A stretch of 64,000 nucleotides of DNA, taken from the NCBI RefSeq assembly GCF_001936475.1, contig NZ_MSPQ01000013.1:62001-126000 (forward strand). The letters run 5' to 3'. Shown here one piece after another: positions 1 to 8,997 of this stretch (positions are counted from its first letter, which is position 1; each line of letters begins with the position of its first letter). The position numbers and the translations under genes were made by a program. Below the pieces are notes generated by a model. It did no database searches. It saw only the letters and a list, made by a program, of their open reading frames with translations, and was not told where the DNA came from. The DNA is from Algoriphagus marinus. GTDB lineage: Bacteria; Bacteroidota; Bacteroidia; Cytophagales; Cyclobacteriaceae.

Positions 1-265
1 AAAGGGCTCCCTGTGGGATTCCTGCAGTAGCTACTCCAGCGATGGCTTCTACAGTAGGAAAGAAATGTTGGATACTTCGTACCAACTGTTCCTTGATCAT
101 AGTTCGCACCTTTGGAAATGAAAGGGCGAGGCGATTGTCGCAATATATAGGTGATTTCCAACCAGAAGCCCAAGTGAAAGGCTTAGAAGGTTGAAGCCGA
201 ATGGCTTGAATTTCTAATAGCTTGTCAGCTATTTCTGCGGCTACATTTTGATCTAAAATTTCCAT
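1..265 (-). CDS. pyrE: Orotate phosphoribosyltransferase, N-terminal part (cut by window edge)
   Basis: The reverse strand reads an open frame from the ATG at 265 to the window edge, giving about 88 residues. The stretch [12 protein letters not shown] near residue 34 is the typical N-terminal strand of orotate phosphoribosyltransferase, and the [11 protein letters not shown] segment near residue 78 fits the start of the same fold. The enzyme joins orotate to PRPP to make OMP in pyrimidine synthesis, in the cytoplasm. The PRPP-binding loop lies outside the window, so the catalytic core cannot be checked. The gene is divergent from the Nudix gene at 358, with 92 bp between them. Confidence 0.88.
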   Translation of the reverse strand, partial: MEILDQNVAAEIADKLLEIQAIRLQPSKPFTWASGWKSPIYCDNRLALSFPKVRTMIKEQLVRSIQHFFPTVEAIAGVATAGIPQGAL

Positions 266-357
266 GACTCAAAAATAAGATATTAAGTTTGGTGAAGGTT
301 GTTGCAACGTGAAAATTTATGCATTTTTGAATTTACTCAAGCAATAACGATTCAAAA

Positions 358-1044
358 ATGAGAATCTTCGTCAATGACAAACCATTGGATCTAGTAAGCT
401 ACGAAGAATTAGACTCTTCGAAGAACTTTGAATCCGAATATTTCCCCTCAGATAGCCCTCCTTCAGAGATTTTTTGGGAAGATGATGTGTTAATTCACGA
501 ACCTTCACATGATTTGATTATTGGTTTGCTTTATACTTTGCGAACACGAAAATTAAAAAAACTTGATTCTATTACCTTGGTTACCAAAGATAAATCTGGC
601 TTAAAGAAATTTATAAAAAGTCGTTTTTTGACAATCAAAGCCGCAGGAGGTGTTGTTACCAAAAAAGATAAAATCCTGTTGATTTATCGTTTAGGTAAAT
701 GGGATTTCCCAAAAGGAAAATTTGATAAAGGAGAAACCCCAATTCAATGTGCATTGCGGGAGGTAGAAGAAGAGTGTGCAATAAAGGTAAAAGCAGGTAA
801 ACCCCTCATCACAACTTGGCATACGTATACTCAGGATCGCAAAAGCATTCTCAAAAAAACCTATTGGTTTCAGATGGACTGTATCAGCGATGAAAAGATG
901 ACACCTCAAGCAGAAGAGGGAATCGAGGATATCAGATGGTTTTATGAGGGCGACGCCAAAATAGCATTGGTCAATTCTTACCCTTCCATGCGATTCCTTT
1001 TCAAGAACTTTTTAAAAACTCACCTCAAGACTCAGAGCTTATAA
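358..1044 (+). CDS. Nudix hydrolase with extra N-terminal domain
   Basis: The protein has 228 residues. Residues 1-90 form an unassigned N-terminal region. Residues 95-220 are a Nudix fold. The Nudix box starts at G120 and continues with E126, R134-E135 and E138-E139, so the metal-binding glutamates are intact. The late glycine of the consensus is Ala141. Nudix enzymes cleave nucleoside diphosphates linked to another group; the substrate here cannot be read from sequence. The 3' end overlaps the convergent coaD gene by 13 bp (1032-1044). The start ATG at 358 follows a 92-bp divergent spacer shared with pyrE. Confidence 0.82.
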   Translation: MRIFVNDKPLDLVSYEELDSSKNFESEYFPSDSPPSEIFWEDDVLIHEPSHDLIIGLLYTLRTRKLKKLDSITLVTKDKSGLKKFIKSRFLTIKAAGGVVTKKDKILLIYRLGKWDFPKGKFDKGETPIQCALREVEEECAIKVKAGKPLITTWHTYTQDRKSILKKTYWFQMDCISDEKMTPQAEEGIEDIRWFYEGDAKIALVNSYPSMRFLFKNFLKTHLKTQSL

Positions 1045-1487
1045 GGCAAAAATTCATTGACTTCTCCTCCAAAGCGATGCACTTCTCGGATAATCGTAGA
1101 ACTAATAGCCGCATACTTAGGAGATGTTATAAGAAATACTGTCTCTAATTCCTCATTCAAGTAGCGGTTCATCTGGCTGATGGTATTTTCATATTCAAAA
1201 TCAGTGGTGTTTCTAAGTCCTCTGAGCAGAAATTGTGCACCATATTTTTTTGCAAGGGTAGAAGTTAATTCATTGTAGATGACAACTTTTACGCGATCAG
1301 TATCCTGATATACTTGCTCTATTTGCTCCACCATCATTTGGATGTCGAAATAGCGATTTTTCTTAGTGGAATTATAACCTATTCCGATAATTACCTCGTC
1401 AAAAAGACTCAAACTCCTGATTACAATATCGTGGTGCCCAAGGGTATAAGGGTCAAATGAGCCAGGAAATATTGCTATCTTTTTCAT
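1032..1487 (-). CDS. coaD: Phosphopantetheine adenylyltransferase
   Basis: This 151-residue protein has the usual length for CoaD. It carries the nucleotidyltransferase signature at residues 8-20 (PGSFDPYTLGHHD, with the T-x-G-H motif at 15-18) and the C-terminal ISSTIIRE segment that plays the SSSTxxR role. CoaD adenylates 4'-phosphopantetheine to dephospho-CoA, the penultimate step of CoA synthesis. Only 3 bp separate its start from the stop of the upstream DUF3822 gene, so the two are very likely co-transcribed. Confidence 0.95.
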   Translation of the reverse strand: MKKIAIFPGSFDPYTLGHHDIVIRSLSLFDEVIIGIGYNSTKKNRYFDIQMMVEQIEQVYQDTDRVKVVIYNELTSTLAKKYGAQFLLRGLRNTTDFEYENTISQMNRYLNEELETVFLITSPKYAAISSTIIREVHRFGGEVNEFLPYKL

Positions 1488-1490
1488 GTT

Positions 1491-2309
1491 TCAGGAATAT
1501 TGCCAGTTTACTTCAAAGAGATTGAGCGACTTTAAATTCTTGAAGCCTTGATTATAGTTTTGATTGGATGTTGGACTGATGATTCTAAAGTTTTGAAAAT
1601 AGCTTTTTCCCCAATCTTCAGTAATTTTTAATGCTGAATCGAAACCGAGAATTGTGATTCTAACGTGAATTCGATCATATTTTAATTGTTTGATAAGAAT
1701 CAGAATATATTTTAAAATATCATCCTCGGTATCTATATCAAACATATTGAATACTGCCAGCTCTTGGTCTGAAAATGCTGTGGCATACATATGACCCTCG
1801 AAAGAATAGATTAAAATTTCTTGACCGATGAGGTTGAATCGTTCTTTAAATAGATAAGAAAGAATAGAAACCGATCCGTGAAATAAATTTATTTCTGAAA
1901 ACCTAGCGTCCAGTGATTTTTTGACTTTTTCTGGAATTGCAGAGACAATTTGGAGATTATTGCTGTCTAATGCCGAATTAAAATAAAACAGATTGCCTTT
2001 AGGTTTACCTGCAAATTCGAGATAAACAGCTTCATTTTCAGGTTGAAAAAGCACACCTGGCACTAATGCAAAATAGGACTGATGAATGTAGACGTTAATT
2101 GGTAGATCATTTCTCATTAATTGATCTGAAAGAATCAATTTGTCTAGATCATTCTCCGAAAAAGAGGAATAGGAATGGATACAACTATTGGATCCATTAG
2201 CATCTTTTGCAAAAATGTGAAGGGAATGAGGATATAAAAAAAGTGATAGACCCGATACTTCTTGAATATCAAATCTATCACTTTTAAATACTTTAAGGTC
2301 GGTTTCCAA
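1491..2309 (-). CDS. DUF3822 family protein
   Basis: The 272-residue protein has no signal peptide or membrane segment. Its position directly upstream of coaD and its sequence style match DUF3822, a Bacteroidota family of unknown function usually found at this locus. The C-terminal half contains alternating strands and helices around DRIHVRITILGFDSA, but no catalytic motif that I can name. Spacing of 3 bp to coaD and 9 bp to the upstream membrane protein suggests one transcript. I infer no function beyond genomic association with CoA synthesis. Confidence 0.7.
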   Translation of the reverse strand: METDLKVFKSDRFDIQEVSGLSLFLYPHSLHIFAKDANGSNSCIHSYSSFSENDLDKLILSDQLMRNDLPINVYIHQSYFALVPGVLFQPENEAVYLEFAGKPKGNLFYFNSALDSNNLQIVSAIPEKVKKSLDARFSEINLFHGSVSILSYLFKERFNLIGQEILIYSFEGHMYATAFSDQELAVFNMFDIDTEDDILKYILILIKQLKYDRIHVRITILGFDSALKITEDWGKSYFQNFRIISPTSNQNYNQGFKNLKSLNLFEVNWQYS

Positions 2310-2318
2310 AATCTGGTA

Positions 2319-2900
2319 TTATTTCCAGTTACCTTCTGTTGAAGCGTCTGTTCTAGAACCTACTTTAAGAGCTTTTTCATTGTTGTTTAATCTTCTTTCT
2401 GGGTTGATAGGAGCAGGGTCTCTGATTTCAAATACGTTTACATCGTACTGATTTCTTTCAACTTTGTCTGCAAAGAATTCAAACATTTTTCCTCCCGATC
2501 CAGGAACTACTGCAAGAGCTTCCAAGTTGAAGTCAGGATACTTTCTGTCGTTGAACAAAGAATCAATCACATTTACAGATCCAAGTGTATCAAATTCAAC
2601 AGTGATTTCTTCTTTTCCGTATTCTAGAAGTTTTGTAGTTTCAGTTCGCTGAACGATCCAGATTTTACCTTCTTCAATAAATTTCTTAAGGTCATTCCAA
2701 TTGTCAGCATATTCACCATTTGAAGCCTGATAAGCTAACTCAGCATCTCGAAGCATTTGAAGTTTTTCGATAATTGCAGCTTCAATCAGAGCGATTTTTT
2801 TCTCCTCTTCCACTACATCATCTACACCCTTCCAAAGAAGGTATCCTAGACCAATTGCTACTGCGAAGAAAACTAGTGATAGTACTTTTGATAAATTCAT
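2319..2900 (-). CDS. Single-pass membrane protein, pseudopilin-like N-terminus
   Basis: The 193-residue protein starts with one hydrophobic helix (residues 4-23), followed by a charged amphipathic helix. The segment LAYQASNGEYADNWNDL (about residues 56-72) resembles the region after the N-terminal helix in type II/IV pseudopilins, where a Tyr, an Asn-Gly and a second Tyr recur. There is no clear prepilin peptidase site before the helix, so this likeness is only structural. The C-terminus is polar and ends in NWK. It is the first gene of a probable operon with DUF3822 and coaD. Function unknown. Confidence 0.6.
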   Translation of the reverse strand: MNLSKVLSLVFFAVAIGLGYLLWKGVDDVVEEEKKIALIEAAIIEKLQMLRDAELAYQASNGEYADNWNDLKKFIEEGKIWIVQRTETTKLLEYGKEEITVEFDTLGSVNVIDSLFNDRKYPDFNLEALAVVPGSGGKMFEFFADKVERNQYDVNVFEIRDPAPINPERRLNNNEKALKVGSRTDASTEGNWK

Positions 2901-2949
2901 TTTGCTTTAATTTTAAAATCTGGGTATGGTTGAAGGTTTTTAAAACGTG

Positions 2950-3459
2950 CTATTTTAGAGAATTATTTTCAAAATTAAAATATCCTCGCAACAATACTAG
3001 GTCCTGAAGAGAATTAATTCTCCAAAAGATTTGATGAAGGGTATCTTTGGGCAATGATTGGAGGTCTTCGAAAGCCATCCAGCGCATTTCTTCAATGATT
3101 TGTTGATCAGGAAGCAGTTCTGGATCTGTCCCAAGTTTTAAATGTCCGGATTTTGTCTTGACAGAAAAAAAATGCTCCATTCCATGAAGAGGTGGTTTCA
3201 AGTACTCATGAACGAAAAGATATTCACCTATTTCTATGTGAAGACCTGTTTCTTCAGAAAACTCTCTAATGAGATTTTCTCTTGCGGATTGTCCAAAATT
3301 CATCCCTCCACCGGGAACTGACCAAAGAATCCTGCCATTTCCCATTTTATGCTTGATCATCAAAAGTTTATTATCCTCGATCAAAATACCGTTTACCCTC
3401 ATTCGTAAATGATTTCCGAATTTAGATTCGATTTCTTTGCTGATTTTGTCGTTTGCCAT
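2950..3459 (-). CDS. Nudix hydrolase
   Basis: The protein has 169 residues with a compact Nudix domain (about 18-150). The Nudix box begins at G51 and has R65-E66, E69-E70 and G72 in the right places. The first glutamate of the consensus is Gln57, so one outer metal ligand is changed. The catalytic REFSEETG core is intact. The substrate is unknown; the WSVPGGG lead-in is typical of the general MutT-like group. The ATG at 3459 lies only 13 bp from the start of the divergent helicase gene. Confidence 0.82.
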   Translation of the reverse strand: MANDKISKEIESKFGNHLRMRVNGILIEDNKLLMIKHKMGNGRILWSVPGGGMNFGQSARENLIREFSEETGLHIEIGEYLFVHEYLKPPLHGMEHFFSVKTKSGHLKLGTDPELLPDQQIIEEMRWMAFEDLQSLPKDTLHQIFWRINSLQDLVLLRGYFNFENNSLK

Positions 3460-3472
3460 TTACTTTCGTTCT

Positions 3473-4924
3473 ATGTCCAAAGATAAGGAGCCTTCTCTCA
3501 AGCCTTCCATTTTACTTACTTCAAATTTTCCCTTTGCTCCAACTTCGGGTCAAGCTGCATTTTTTTCCAAAATGGATCGTTTTCTTAGTTTGCCTGCCGA
3601 AAGTAAAGCCACTTTTGTCCTTCGGGGATATGCTGGTACTGGAAAGACCTCTGTTATTTCAGCCTTGGTCAAAACTCTCCCACGATTGGGGATGCGTTCC
3701 TTATTGCTGGCTCCTACAGGAAGAGCAGCGAAGGTCATGAGCAATTACAGTGGGAGAGCGGCTTATACAATCCATAAAATCATTTATAAGCCCAAAGGAG
3801 AAGATGGGAGTCTATCAGGTGGCTTTATTCTCCAGAAGAATTATTATAAAGACACAATTTTTATCATTGATGAATCATCCATGCTAGCTGATGATGGAGG
3901 AATGTCAGGAAATCTACTGGGGGACTTGATTCAGTTTGTTTTTTATGGTGAAAGAAACCGCTTGATCTTAGTTGGTGACACCGCTCAGCTTCCACCCGTA
4001 GGTAGTGATTACAGTCCGGCTCTTGAGGCGGGATATCTTTTAAGGCATTTCCGCTTGGAGGCAGATCAGATCGAACTGACAGAGGTAATGCGCCAAAAAT
4101 TGGAATCAGGGATTTTATTTAACGCAACAGCACTCAGAGAACAATTAAAACTTGAAAAGCCCGAAATAAAAATATCGACCAAAGCTTTCAAGGATACTTT
4201 TAAGATGACAGGAGAGCGGCTTGAGGATGGTCTTAGATACGCCTATGATAAATATGGGACAGAGAATACCACCATTGTGACCAGATCAAACAAAAATGCC
4301 GTCCAATACAATCAGTATATCCGAAGAGTTATCCATTTTTTTGATGATGAGATCAGTTCGGGTGATTTGCTTATGATTGTCAAAAACAATTATACGTATA
4401 TGGCTGAATCAGATCGTGTGAATTTTCTTGCAAATGGAGATATGGCTGAAGTAATGAAAATTCGAAATTTTGAGGAATTTTATGGCTTCCGGTTTGCAAC
4501 ACTGGAACTTAGACTCCTGGATTATCCGGATGAGCCTCATTTTGAAGCCAAAGTTATTTTGGATACACTTCATTCACCTAGCCCATCATTGACTCGGGAC
4601 CAATACAGAGAGCTTTATCGGCAAGTTTCGGAGGATTATGCAGATGTGGCAAACAAGGGAGAACGGATGGAGCTGATTAAAAAAGATCCCTTTTTGAATG
4701 CGTTACAAATCAAATTTGCCTATGCCTTAACCTGTCACAAAGCACAAGGTGGGCAGTGGAAGGCTGTTTTTGTCGATCAGGGATACTTACCCGAAGAGCA
4801 AATAGATCGGGATTTTACGAGATGGCTTTACACGGCGATCACGAGAGCTACGGAAGAACTTTACCTTGTAAACTTTGATCAGTCGTTCTTTTTCAAGGCG
4901 AAAAATGATAAAGAATCTGATTAG
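3473..4924 (+). CDS. ATP-dependent DNA helicase, RecD/UvrD-like (superfamily 1)
   Basis: The ATG at 3473 gives a 483-residue protein starting MSKDKEPS. A longer frame from 3437 is possible but would run into the 5' end of the divergent Nudix gene. Walker A is GYAGTGKT at residues 52-59, Walker B IIDES at 131-135, and the C-terminal UvrD-type motifs TCHKAQGGQW (from 420) and YTAITRA (from 453) close the helicase core. The length is short for RecD and fits stand-alone RecD-like or Pif1-like helicases. It unwinds DNA using ATP; the repair or recombination partner is not indicated by the neighbours. Confidence 0.85.
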   Translation: MSKDKEPSLKPSILLTSNFPFAPTSGQAAFFSKMDRFLSLPAESKATFVLRGYAGTGKTSVISALVKTLPRLGMRSLLLAPTGRAAKVMSNYSGRAAYTIHKIIYKPKGEDGSLSGGFILQKNYYKDTIFIIDESSMLADDGGMSGNLLGDLIQFVFYGERNRLILVGDTAQLPPVGSDYSPALEAGYLLRHFRLEADQIELTEVMRQKLESGILFNATALREQLKLEKPEIKISTKAFKDTFKMTGERLEDGLRYAYDKYGTENTTIVTRSNKNAVQYNQYIRRVIHFFDDEISSGDLLMIVKNNYTYMAESDRVNFLANGDMAEVMKIRNFEEFYGFRFATLELRLLDYPDEPHFEAKVILDTLHSPSPSLTRDQYRELYRQVSEDYADVANKGERMELIKKDPFLNALQIKFAYALTCHKAQGGQWKAVFVDQGYLPEEQIDRDFTRWLYTAITRATEELYLVNFDQSFFFKAKNDKESD

Positions 4925-4973
4925 GGACTATGCAGATAATGATTTAAATGAGCATAATTGGCATCATTTTTTC

Positions 4974-4981
4974 TAAATTTG
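4974..4981 (+). promoter_or_regulatory. Candidate -7 element upstream of the DUF1573 gene
   Basis: TAAATTTG matches the Bacteroidota -7 consensus TAnnTTTG and lies about 70 nt before the ATG at 5052. No TTTG is seen at the expected -33 distance, so this is half a promoter by sequence. Confidence 0.35.
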
Positions 4982-5051
4982 AATCTATAAAGTACAATTA
5001 ACGTTTCTCTTTTAGTCTAAAATTGAACTTCTGAATCAAATAAACATAACC

Positions 5052-5450
5052 ATGAAAAAAGTAGGAATTTTATTTACACTTCTTGCATTAGTGTTTGCTT
5101 TTAATGCAAGTGCCCAGGAAGCAACATCGGGAGCTGCCATCACTTTCAAAGAAAAATCCATTGATTTTGGAGACATCGTTCAAGGAGATAAAGTTTCTCA
5201 TACTTTCGAACTCACCAATTCAGGTTCAACCCCTCTGATTATTTCGAATGTAGCAGCAACTTGTGGATGTACTGTTCCTGTTTGGCCAAAGGAGCCAATC
5301 GCGCCAGGAAAATCTGCAGAAATCAAGGTTTCCTTTAATTCAGCAGGAAAAATGGGGAAACAGAATTCTGTCGTACGAATTTACTCCAATGCCTCAGAAC
5401 CAATCGAAAAAGTATCTTTGATCTCAAATGTATTGCCCAAAACCAATTAA
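5052..5450 (+). CDS. DUF1573 domain exported protein
   Basis: The 132-residue protein has a signal peptide (residues 1-21) with a likely cleavage at ASA-QE. The rest is a single Ig-like DUF1573 domain. It shows the family marks: an FGDIVQGD strand near residue 38, the TCGCTVP motif near 75 and a C-terminal VRIYSNASEP strand. The family is common in Bacteroidota and is thought to be periplasmic or surface-exposed; its role is not known. It is a monocistronic unit closed by the strong terminator at 5484-5512. Confidence 0.9.
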   Translation: MKKVGILFTLLALVFAFNASAQEATSGAAITFKEKSIDFGDIVQGDKVSHTFELTNSGSTPLIISNVAATCGCTVPVWPKEPIAPGKSAEIKVSFNSAGKMGKQNSVVRIYSNASEPIEKVSLISNVLPKTN

Positions 5451-5483
5451 TAAATTGATTTTGTATTCCCTTTAAATAACACT

Positions 5484-5512
5484 AAAGCCCGGTTTAATCC
5501 GGGCTTTTTTTA
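5484..5512 (+). terminator. Rho-independent terminator after the DUF1573 gene
   Basis: A perfect 9-bp stem, AAAGCCCGG (5484-5492) against CCGGGCTTT (5499-5507), with a 6-nt loop, is followed by a run of T residues. It sits 34 bp after the DUF1573 stop. Confidence 0.88.
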
Positions 5513-5557
5513 TTCACAGAACTTATCCAGTAGCTTTTTGTGTTGCATTCAAGTTAT

Positions 5558-7315
5558 ATGAAGAAATCAACCACCACCCCAAAAGAAAAAAGAGTTACGA
5601 TGAGCTCGGTATTTAAGACCATAATTTGGCCTCGCCGAAAGCATTTATTTTTAGGACTCTTTCTGATTGTTATCAGTAGACTAGCTAGTCTGGTCTTACC
5701 AGGGGCTTCAAAGATTCTTATTGATGATGTCATCCCAAGTAATGACTTAACGATGCTCAAGTGGCTAATTGCAGGTGTCGTGGCAGCGATTGTGGTCCAA
5801 TCCACTACATCTTATGCACTAACTCAAATTCTAAGCGTAGAAGCGCAGAATCTAATCTCTAAACTCAGGTCACAGGTTCAAGCACATATCATCAAACTTC
5901 CGATTCGATTTTTTGATAATACTAAAACCGGCGAACTCGTCTCTAGAATCATGACAGATGTAGAAGGAGTTCGGAATTTAGTCGGAACTGGTTTCGCGCA
6001 AATGATTGGAGGTATTCTTACAGCAGTCATTTCACTTTTCTTATTGATCAGTATCAGCCCAATGATGACGCTTTATGTGTTGCTTCCTGTGGTCGTTTTT
6101 GGATTGGTTTCGCTGAAAGCTTTTGGGAAAATTCGTCCCATCTTTCGCGAACGTGGGAAGATTAATGCCCAAGTTACCGGTAGACTCACAGAAACACTCG
6201 GCGGAATCCGAGTGATCAAAGGCTTCAATGCCGAAGAACAGGAGATCCGAACTTTTGCAAAAGGAGTGGATGAATTATTTCAAAATGTGAAAGCAAGCTT
6301 AACAGCAACGAGTTTAGTAACCTCTGCAGGCGCACTTCTCTTAGGATTGGCTTCAGCTGGAATCATGGGAATGGGTGGGTATATGATCATGCAGGGAGAA
6401 ATGACCTTTGGGGATTTTCTTGCTTTTACCCTTTACTTAGGATTTATGATTGCGCCGATTGTTCAAATGTCAAATATTGGGAGCCAGCTTACAGAGGCTT
6501 TTGCAGGATTGGATCGAACAGAAGAAATCATGAACACACCATTGGAAGCGGATGATCGAAAGCGAACTTTGGCAATTCAGGATTTTCGTGGAGACATCGT
6601 TTTTGAAAACGTCTCATTCGCTTATGAAGAAGAAAAGGATGTGATCAAAGGAGTGAGTTTTTCTGCTCCTGCAGGCTCTGTGACTGCTTTAGTGGGTACG
6701 TCTGGCTCAGGAAAAACAACCATTGCCGGCTTAGCTGCCACTTTTTTAAATCCTGATTCAGGAAAAATCACCTTGGATGGAAACGATCTCCAGACGATTA
6801 CCCTTGAATCATTCCGTTCCAGACTCGGGGTCGTGCTTCAGGATGATTTTCTTTTCGAAGGGACAATACGAGAAAATATCCTCTTTCCAAGACCTGATGC
6901 AACAGAAGCTAGGCTTCTTGAAGCTGTTCATGCGGCTCATGTTCAAGAGTTCACCGATCGCTTTGAATTAGGGTTGGATACGCTGATTGGAGAGCGTGGT
7001 GTGAAGCTTTCCGGTGGACAGCGCCAACGAATTGCTATCGCAAGAGCGATTCTTGCTGATCCAAAGATTTTGATTTTAGATGAAGCTACGTCAAACTTAG
7101 ATACTGAATCGGAGACTTTGATTCAGGCAAGTTTGAAAGAATTGATGAAAGGCAGAACGACCTTTGTGATTGCTCACCGATTAAGTACGATTCGCCAAGC
7201 AGATCAGATCTTAGTGGTAGAACAAGGGGAAATAGTAGAGCGAGGAAGACACGATGAGTTGATTGCTTTGCAAGGCAGGTATTTCCAACTCTTCACCTAT
7301 CAATCTAGAATTTAA
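5558..7315 (+). CDS. ABC exporter, fused membrane and ATPase domains
   Basis: I chose the ATG at 5558 (585 residues) over a GTG at 5540. Residues 20-320 hold a six-helix type-1 exporter domain. The ATPase domain follows, with Walker A GTSGSGKT (380-387), signature LSGGQ (484-488), Walker B ILILDEA (504-510) and the switch histidine near 540. One polypeptide carries both halves, so it should work as a homodimer in the inner membrane, like MsbA or related multidrug and lipid exporters. The substrate is not readable. It meets the convergent EamA gene with a 1-bp gap. Confidence 0.88.
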   Translation: MKKSTTTPKEKRVTMSSVFKTIIWPRRKHLFLGLFLIVISRLASLVLPGASKILIDDVIPSNDLTMLKWLIAGVVAAIVVQSTTSYALTQILSVEAQNLISKLRSQVQAHIIKLPIRFFDNTKTGELVSRIMTDVEGVRNLVGTGFAQMIGGILTAVISLFLLISISPMMTLYVLLPVVVFGLVSLKAFGKIRPIFRERGKINAQVTGRLTETLGGIRVIKGFNAEEQEIRTFAKGVDELFQNVKASLTATSLVTSAGALLLGLASAGIMGMGGYMIMQGEMTFGDFLAFTLYLGFMIAPIVQMSNIGSQLTEAFAGLDRTEEIMNTPLEADDRKRTLAIQDFRGDIVFENVSFAYEEEKDVIKGVSFSAPAGSVTALVGTSGSGKTTIAGLAATFLNPDSGKITLDGNDLQTITLESFRSRLGVVLQDDFLFEGTIRENILFPRPDATEARLLEAVHAAHVQEFTDRFELGLDTLIGERGVKLSGGQRQRIAIARAILADPKILILDEATSNLDTESETLIQASLKELMKGRTTFVIAHRLSTIRQADQILVVEQGEIVERGRHDELIALQGRYFQLFTYQSRI

Positions 7316-7316
7316 A

Positions 7317-8237
7317 TTAGCTGGTTTTTTTGCCTCTTGAGGTAAGAGACAAAATGACTACGGTCAAAAAGATAAAAATGGTCCCTATCCAATCCATTAT
7401 TCCAAAATAGACTCCTAACCAAACCACCGCGGTTCCCGCAGCAGCCAAAGGCTCAACGCTGCATAGTAAGCTTGCATTGGTAGCTCCGATAATGGTGACG
7501 GAGGAAAGGAATAAGTAAAACGCTAATACGGTTCCGAAAAGGATGATATATGCGAAAGCTAGAAAAGTCTCTAGATCCCAAATGCCCTGAATTTCCCAGG
7601 GCTTCATAATTGGAATCATCACTAATCCGCCAACCAGCATTCCCCAGCCTGTGATTGTTGCTGGAGAGAATTTCCGTAATAAGCTTACTGGAAAAATGGT
7701 GTAAAAAGCTAAAGCTAGCGCAGAAAGCAAACCCCAAATTAAGGCTTCATCACTGATCACCAAGGAATCAAAACTACCATGGGTCACTAACAAAAATGTT
7801 CCCGCTAGGGCCATGAAAAGTGCTGTATACTCAGTCCAATTGGGTAATCTCCTGTTCTTTATGGCAAAAAAAGCAACAATCAATACGGGGCCTAAATATT
7901 GTAAAATGGTGGCTGTCGCCGCATTGGATAATGAAATGCTGTAGAAATAGGTGAATTGAACAGCTACCATCCCCAGAATCCCAAAAAGAATGATTTGGAA
8001 GGCATCTATTGGCTTTTTCCAAACTTGAAAGGTGTCCCTTTTCTTTTGTGAAAGAGAGAAAATCAACAATAAGACGCCTCCCAATACTAATCTCCAACAG
8101 ACCAACCAGCCTGGATCAAGGCTTTTTTCCTCAAAAAGGAACTGGGCACATGTCCCTGAAACTCCCCAAAATATTGCAGATACGACAGCCATAATCAGAC
8201 CAGGCACCTTTTGATAAGCGGTTGGGATATTCATCAT
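7317..8237 (-). CDS. EamA/DMT family transporter
   Basis: The protein has 306 residues and about ten hydrophobic helices in two EamA repeats, the normal length and layout of the drug/metabolite transporter superfamily. Conserved pieces include AIFWGVSGTCAQ in the first helix and the Gly-rich second-half helices. A second ATG one codon downstream (8234) is an equally good start. The exported or imported solute cannot be read. A 39-bp gap separates it from the upstream HAD gene on the same strand. Confidence 0.85.
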   Translation of the reverse strand: MMNIPTAYQKVPGLIMAVVSAIFWGVSGTCAQFLFEEKSLDPGWLVCWRLVLGGVLLLIFSLSQKKRDTFQVWKKPIDAFQIILFGILGMVAVQFTYFYSISLSNAATATILQYLGPVLIVAFFAIKNRRLPNWTEYTALFMALAGTFLLVTHGSFDSLVISDEALIWGLLSALALAFYTIFPVSLLRKFSPATITGWGMLVGGLVMIPIMKPWEIQGIWDLETFLAFAYIILFGTVLAFYLFLSSVTIIGATNASLLCSVEPLAAAGTAVVWLGVYFGIMDWIGTIFIFLTVVILSLTSRGKKTS

Positions 8238-8276
8238 CTCACTTGGATCTGATAGGTAAATTGATTTTTTGAAGAA

Positions 8277-8975
8277 TTATTTCCCAATTTCTCGAATGAC
8301 TTTTGCCACCTCTGCGATTTTCGATACTTGGAAAAATCGTTCATGAGAAACTTCATGCGCGATGGTCTCATGCTCCCAAGTGATGTGAAATGGGATGTGG
8401 ATTGCAAAGCCGCCAAGATCCAAAACAGGTAAAATATCAGATTTGAGACTGTTTCCCAGCATTAAGAATTCATCAGGCTTGATATCCAAATGCCTGATAA
8501 GTTTATTGAAGTCAGATTCTTTCTTATCACTCATGATCTCAATATGGTGGAAATGTTGTTCCAATCCTGACTTTTTCAACTTTCGCTCCTGATCCAGCAG
8601 ATCACCTTTAGTGGCGAGCACTATTCGATAATCACCATTTAATTCTTTCAAAACCTCTTCTACACCAGGAAGTAATTCGACTGGTTTTTCCAGCATTTCT
8701 CTACCGATTTGGAGAATTTTCTCCACCATGGCCATCGAAATCTTTTGATTAGAAATCCGCATTGCTGTTTCGATCATCGAAAGCATAAATCCTTTAATGC
8801 CGTAGCCATAAAGCTTGAGATTTTCAATTTCAGTATGATATAGTTCCTTTAAGGTGCTGTGCTGAGGCATAAAATCCTCTAAGAGCTCAGCGAATCTTTC
8901 TTCTGCCTCACGAAAAAAGGGTTCATTTACCCAAAGAGTGTCATCCGCATCAAAGGCGATTACTTTTATTGCCAT
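8277..8975 (-). CDS. HAD family hydrolase
   Basis: The 232-residue cytoplasmic protein starts with the HAD nucleophile motif FDADDT (D9 and D11, T13). Motif II is the Thr of LATKG, and the acidic motif near the C-terminus lies in GNSLKSD. The helical insert after the first motif suggests the C1-capped subgroup, related to phosphoglycolate phosphatase and YjjG-type nucleotidases. Substrate unknown. It is 22 bp downstream of the secreted esterase and may be co-transcribed with it. Confidence 0.85.
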   Translation of the reverse strand: MAIKVIAFDADDTLWVNEPFFREAEERFAELLEDFMPQHSTLKELYHTEIENLKLYGYGIKGFMLSMIETAMRISNQKISMAMVEKILQIGREMLEKPVELLPGVEEVLKELNGDYRIVLATKGDLLDQERKLKKSGLEQHFHHIEIMSDKKESDFNKLIRHLDIKPDEFLMLGNSLKSDILPVLDLGGFAIHIPFHITWEHETIAHEVSHERFFQVSKIAEVAKVIREIGK

Positions 8976-8997
8976 ATCAAACCGAAAGTTTTGAGTG

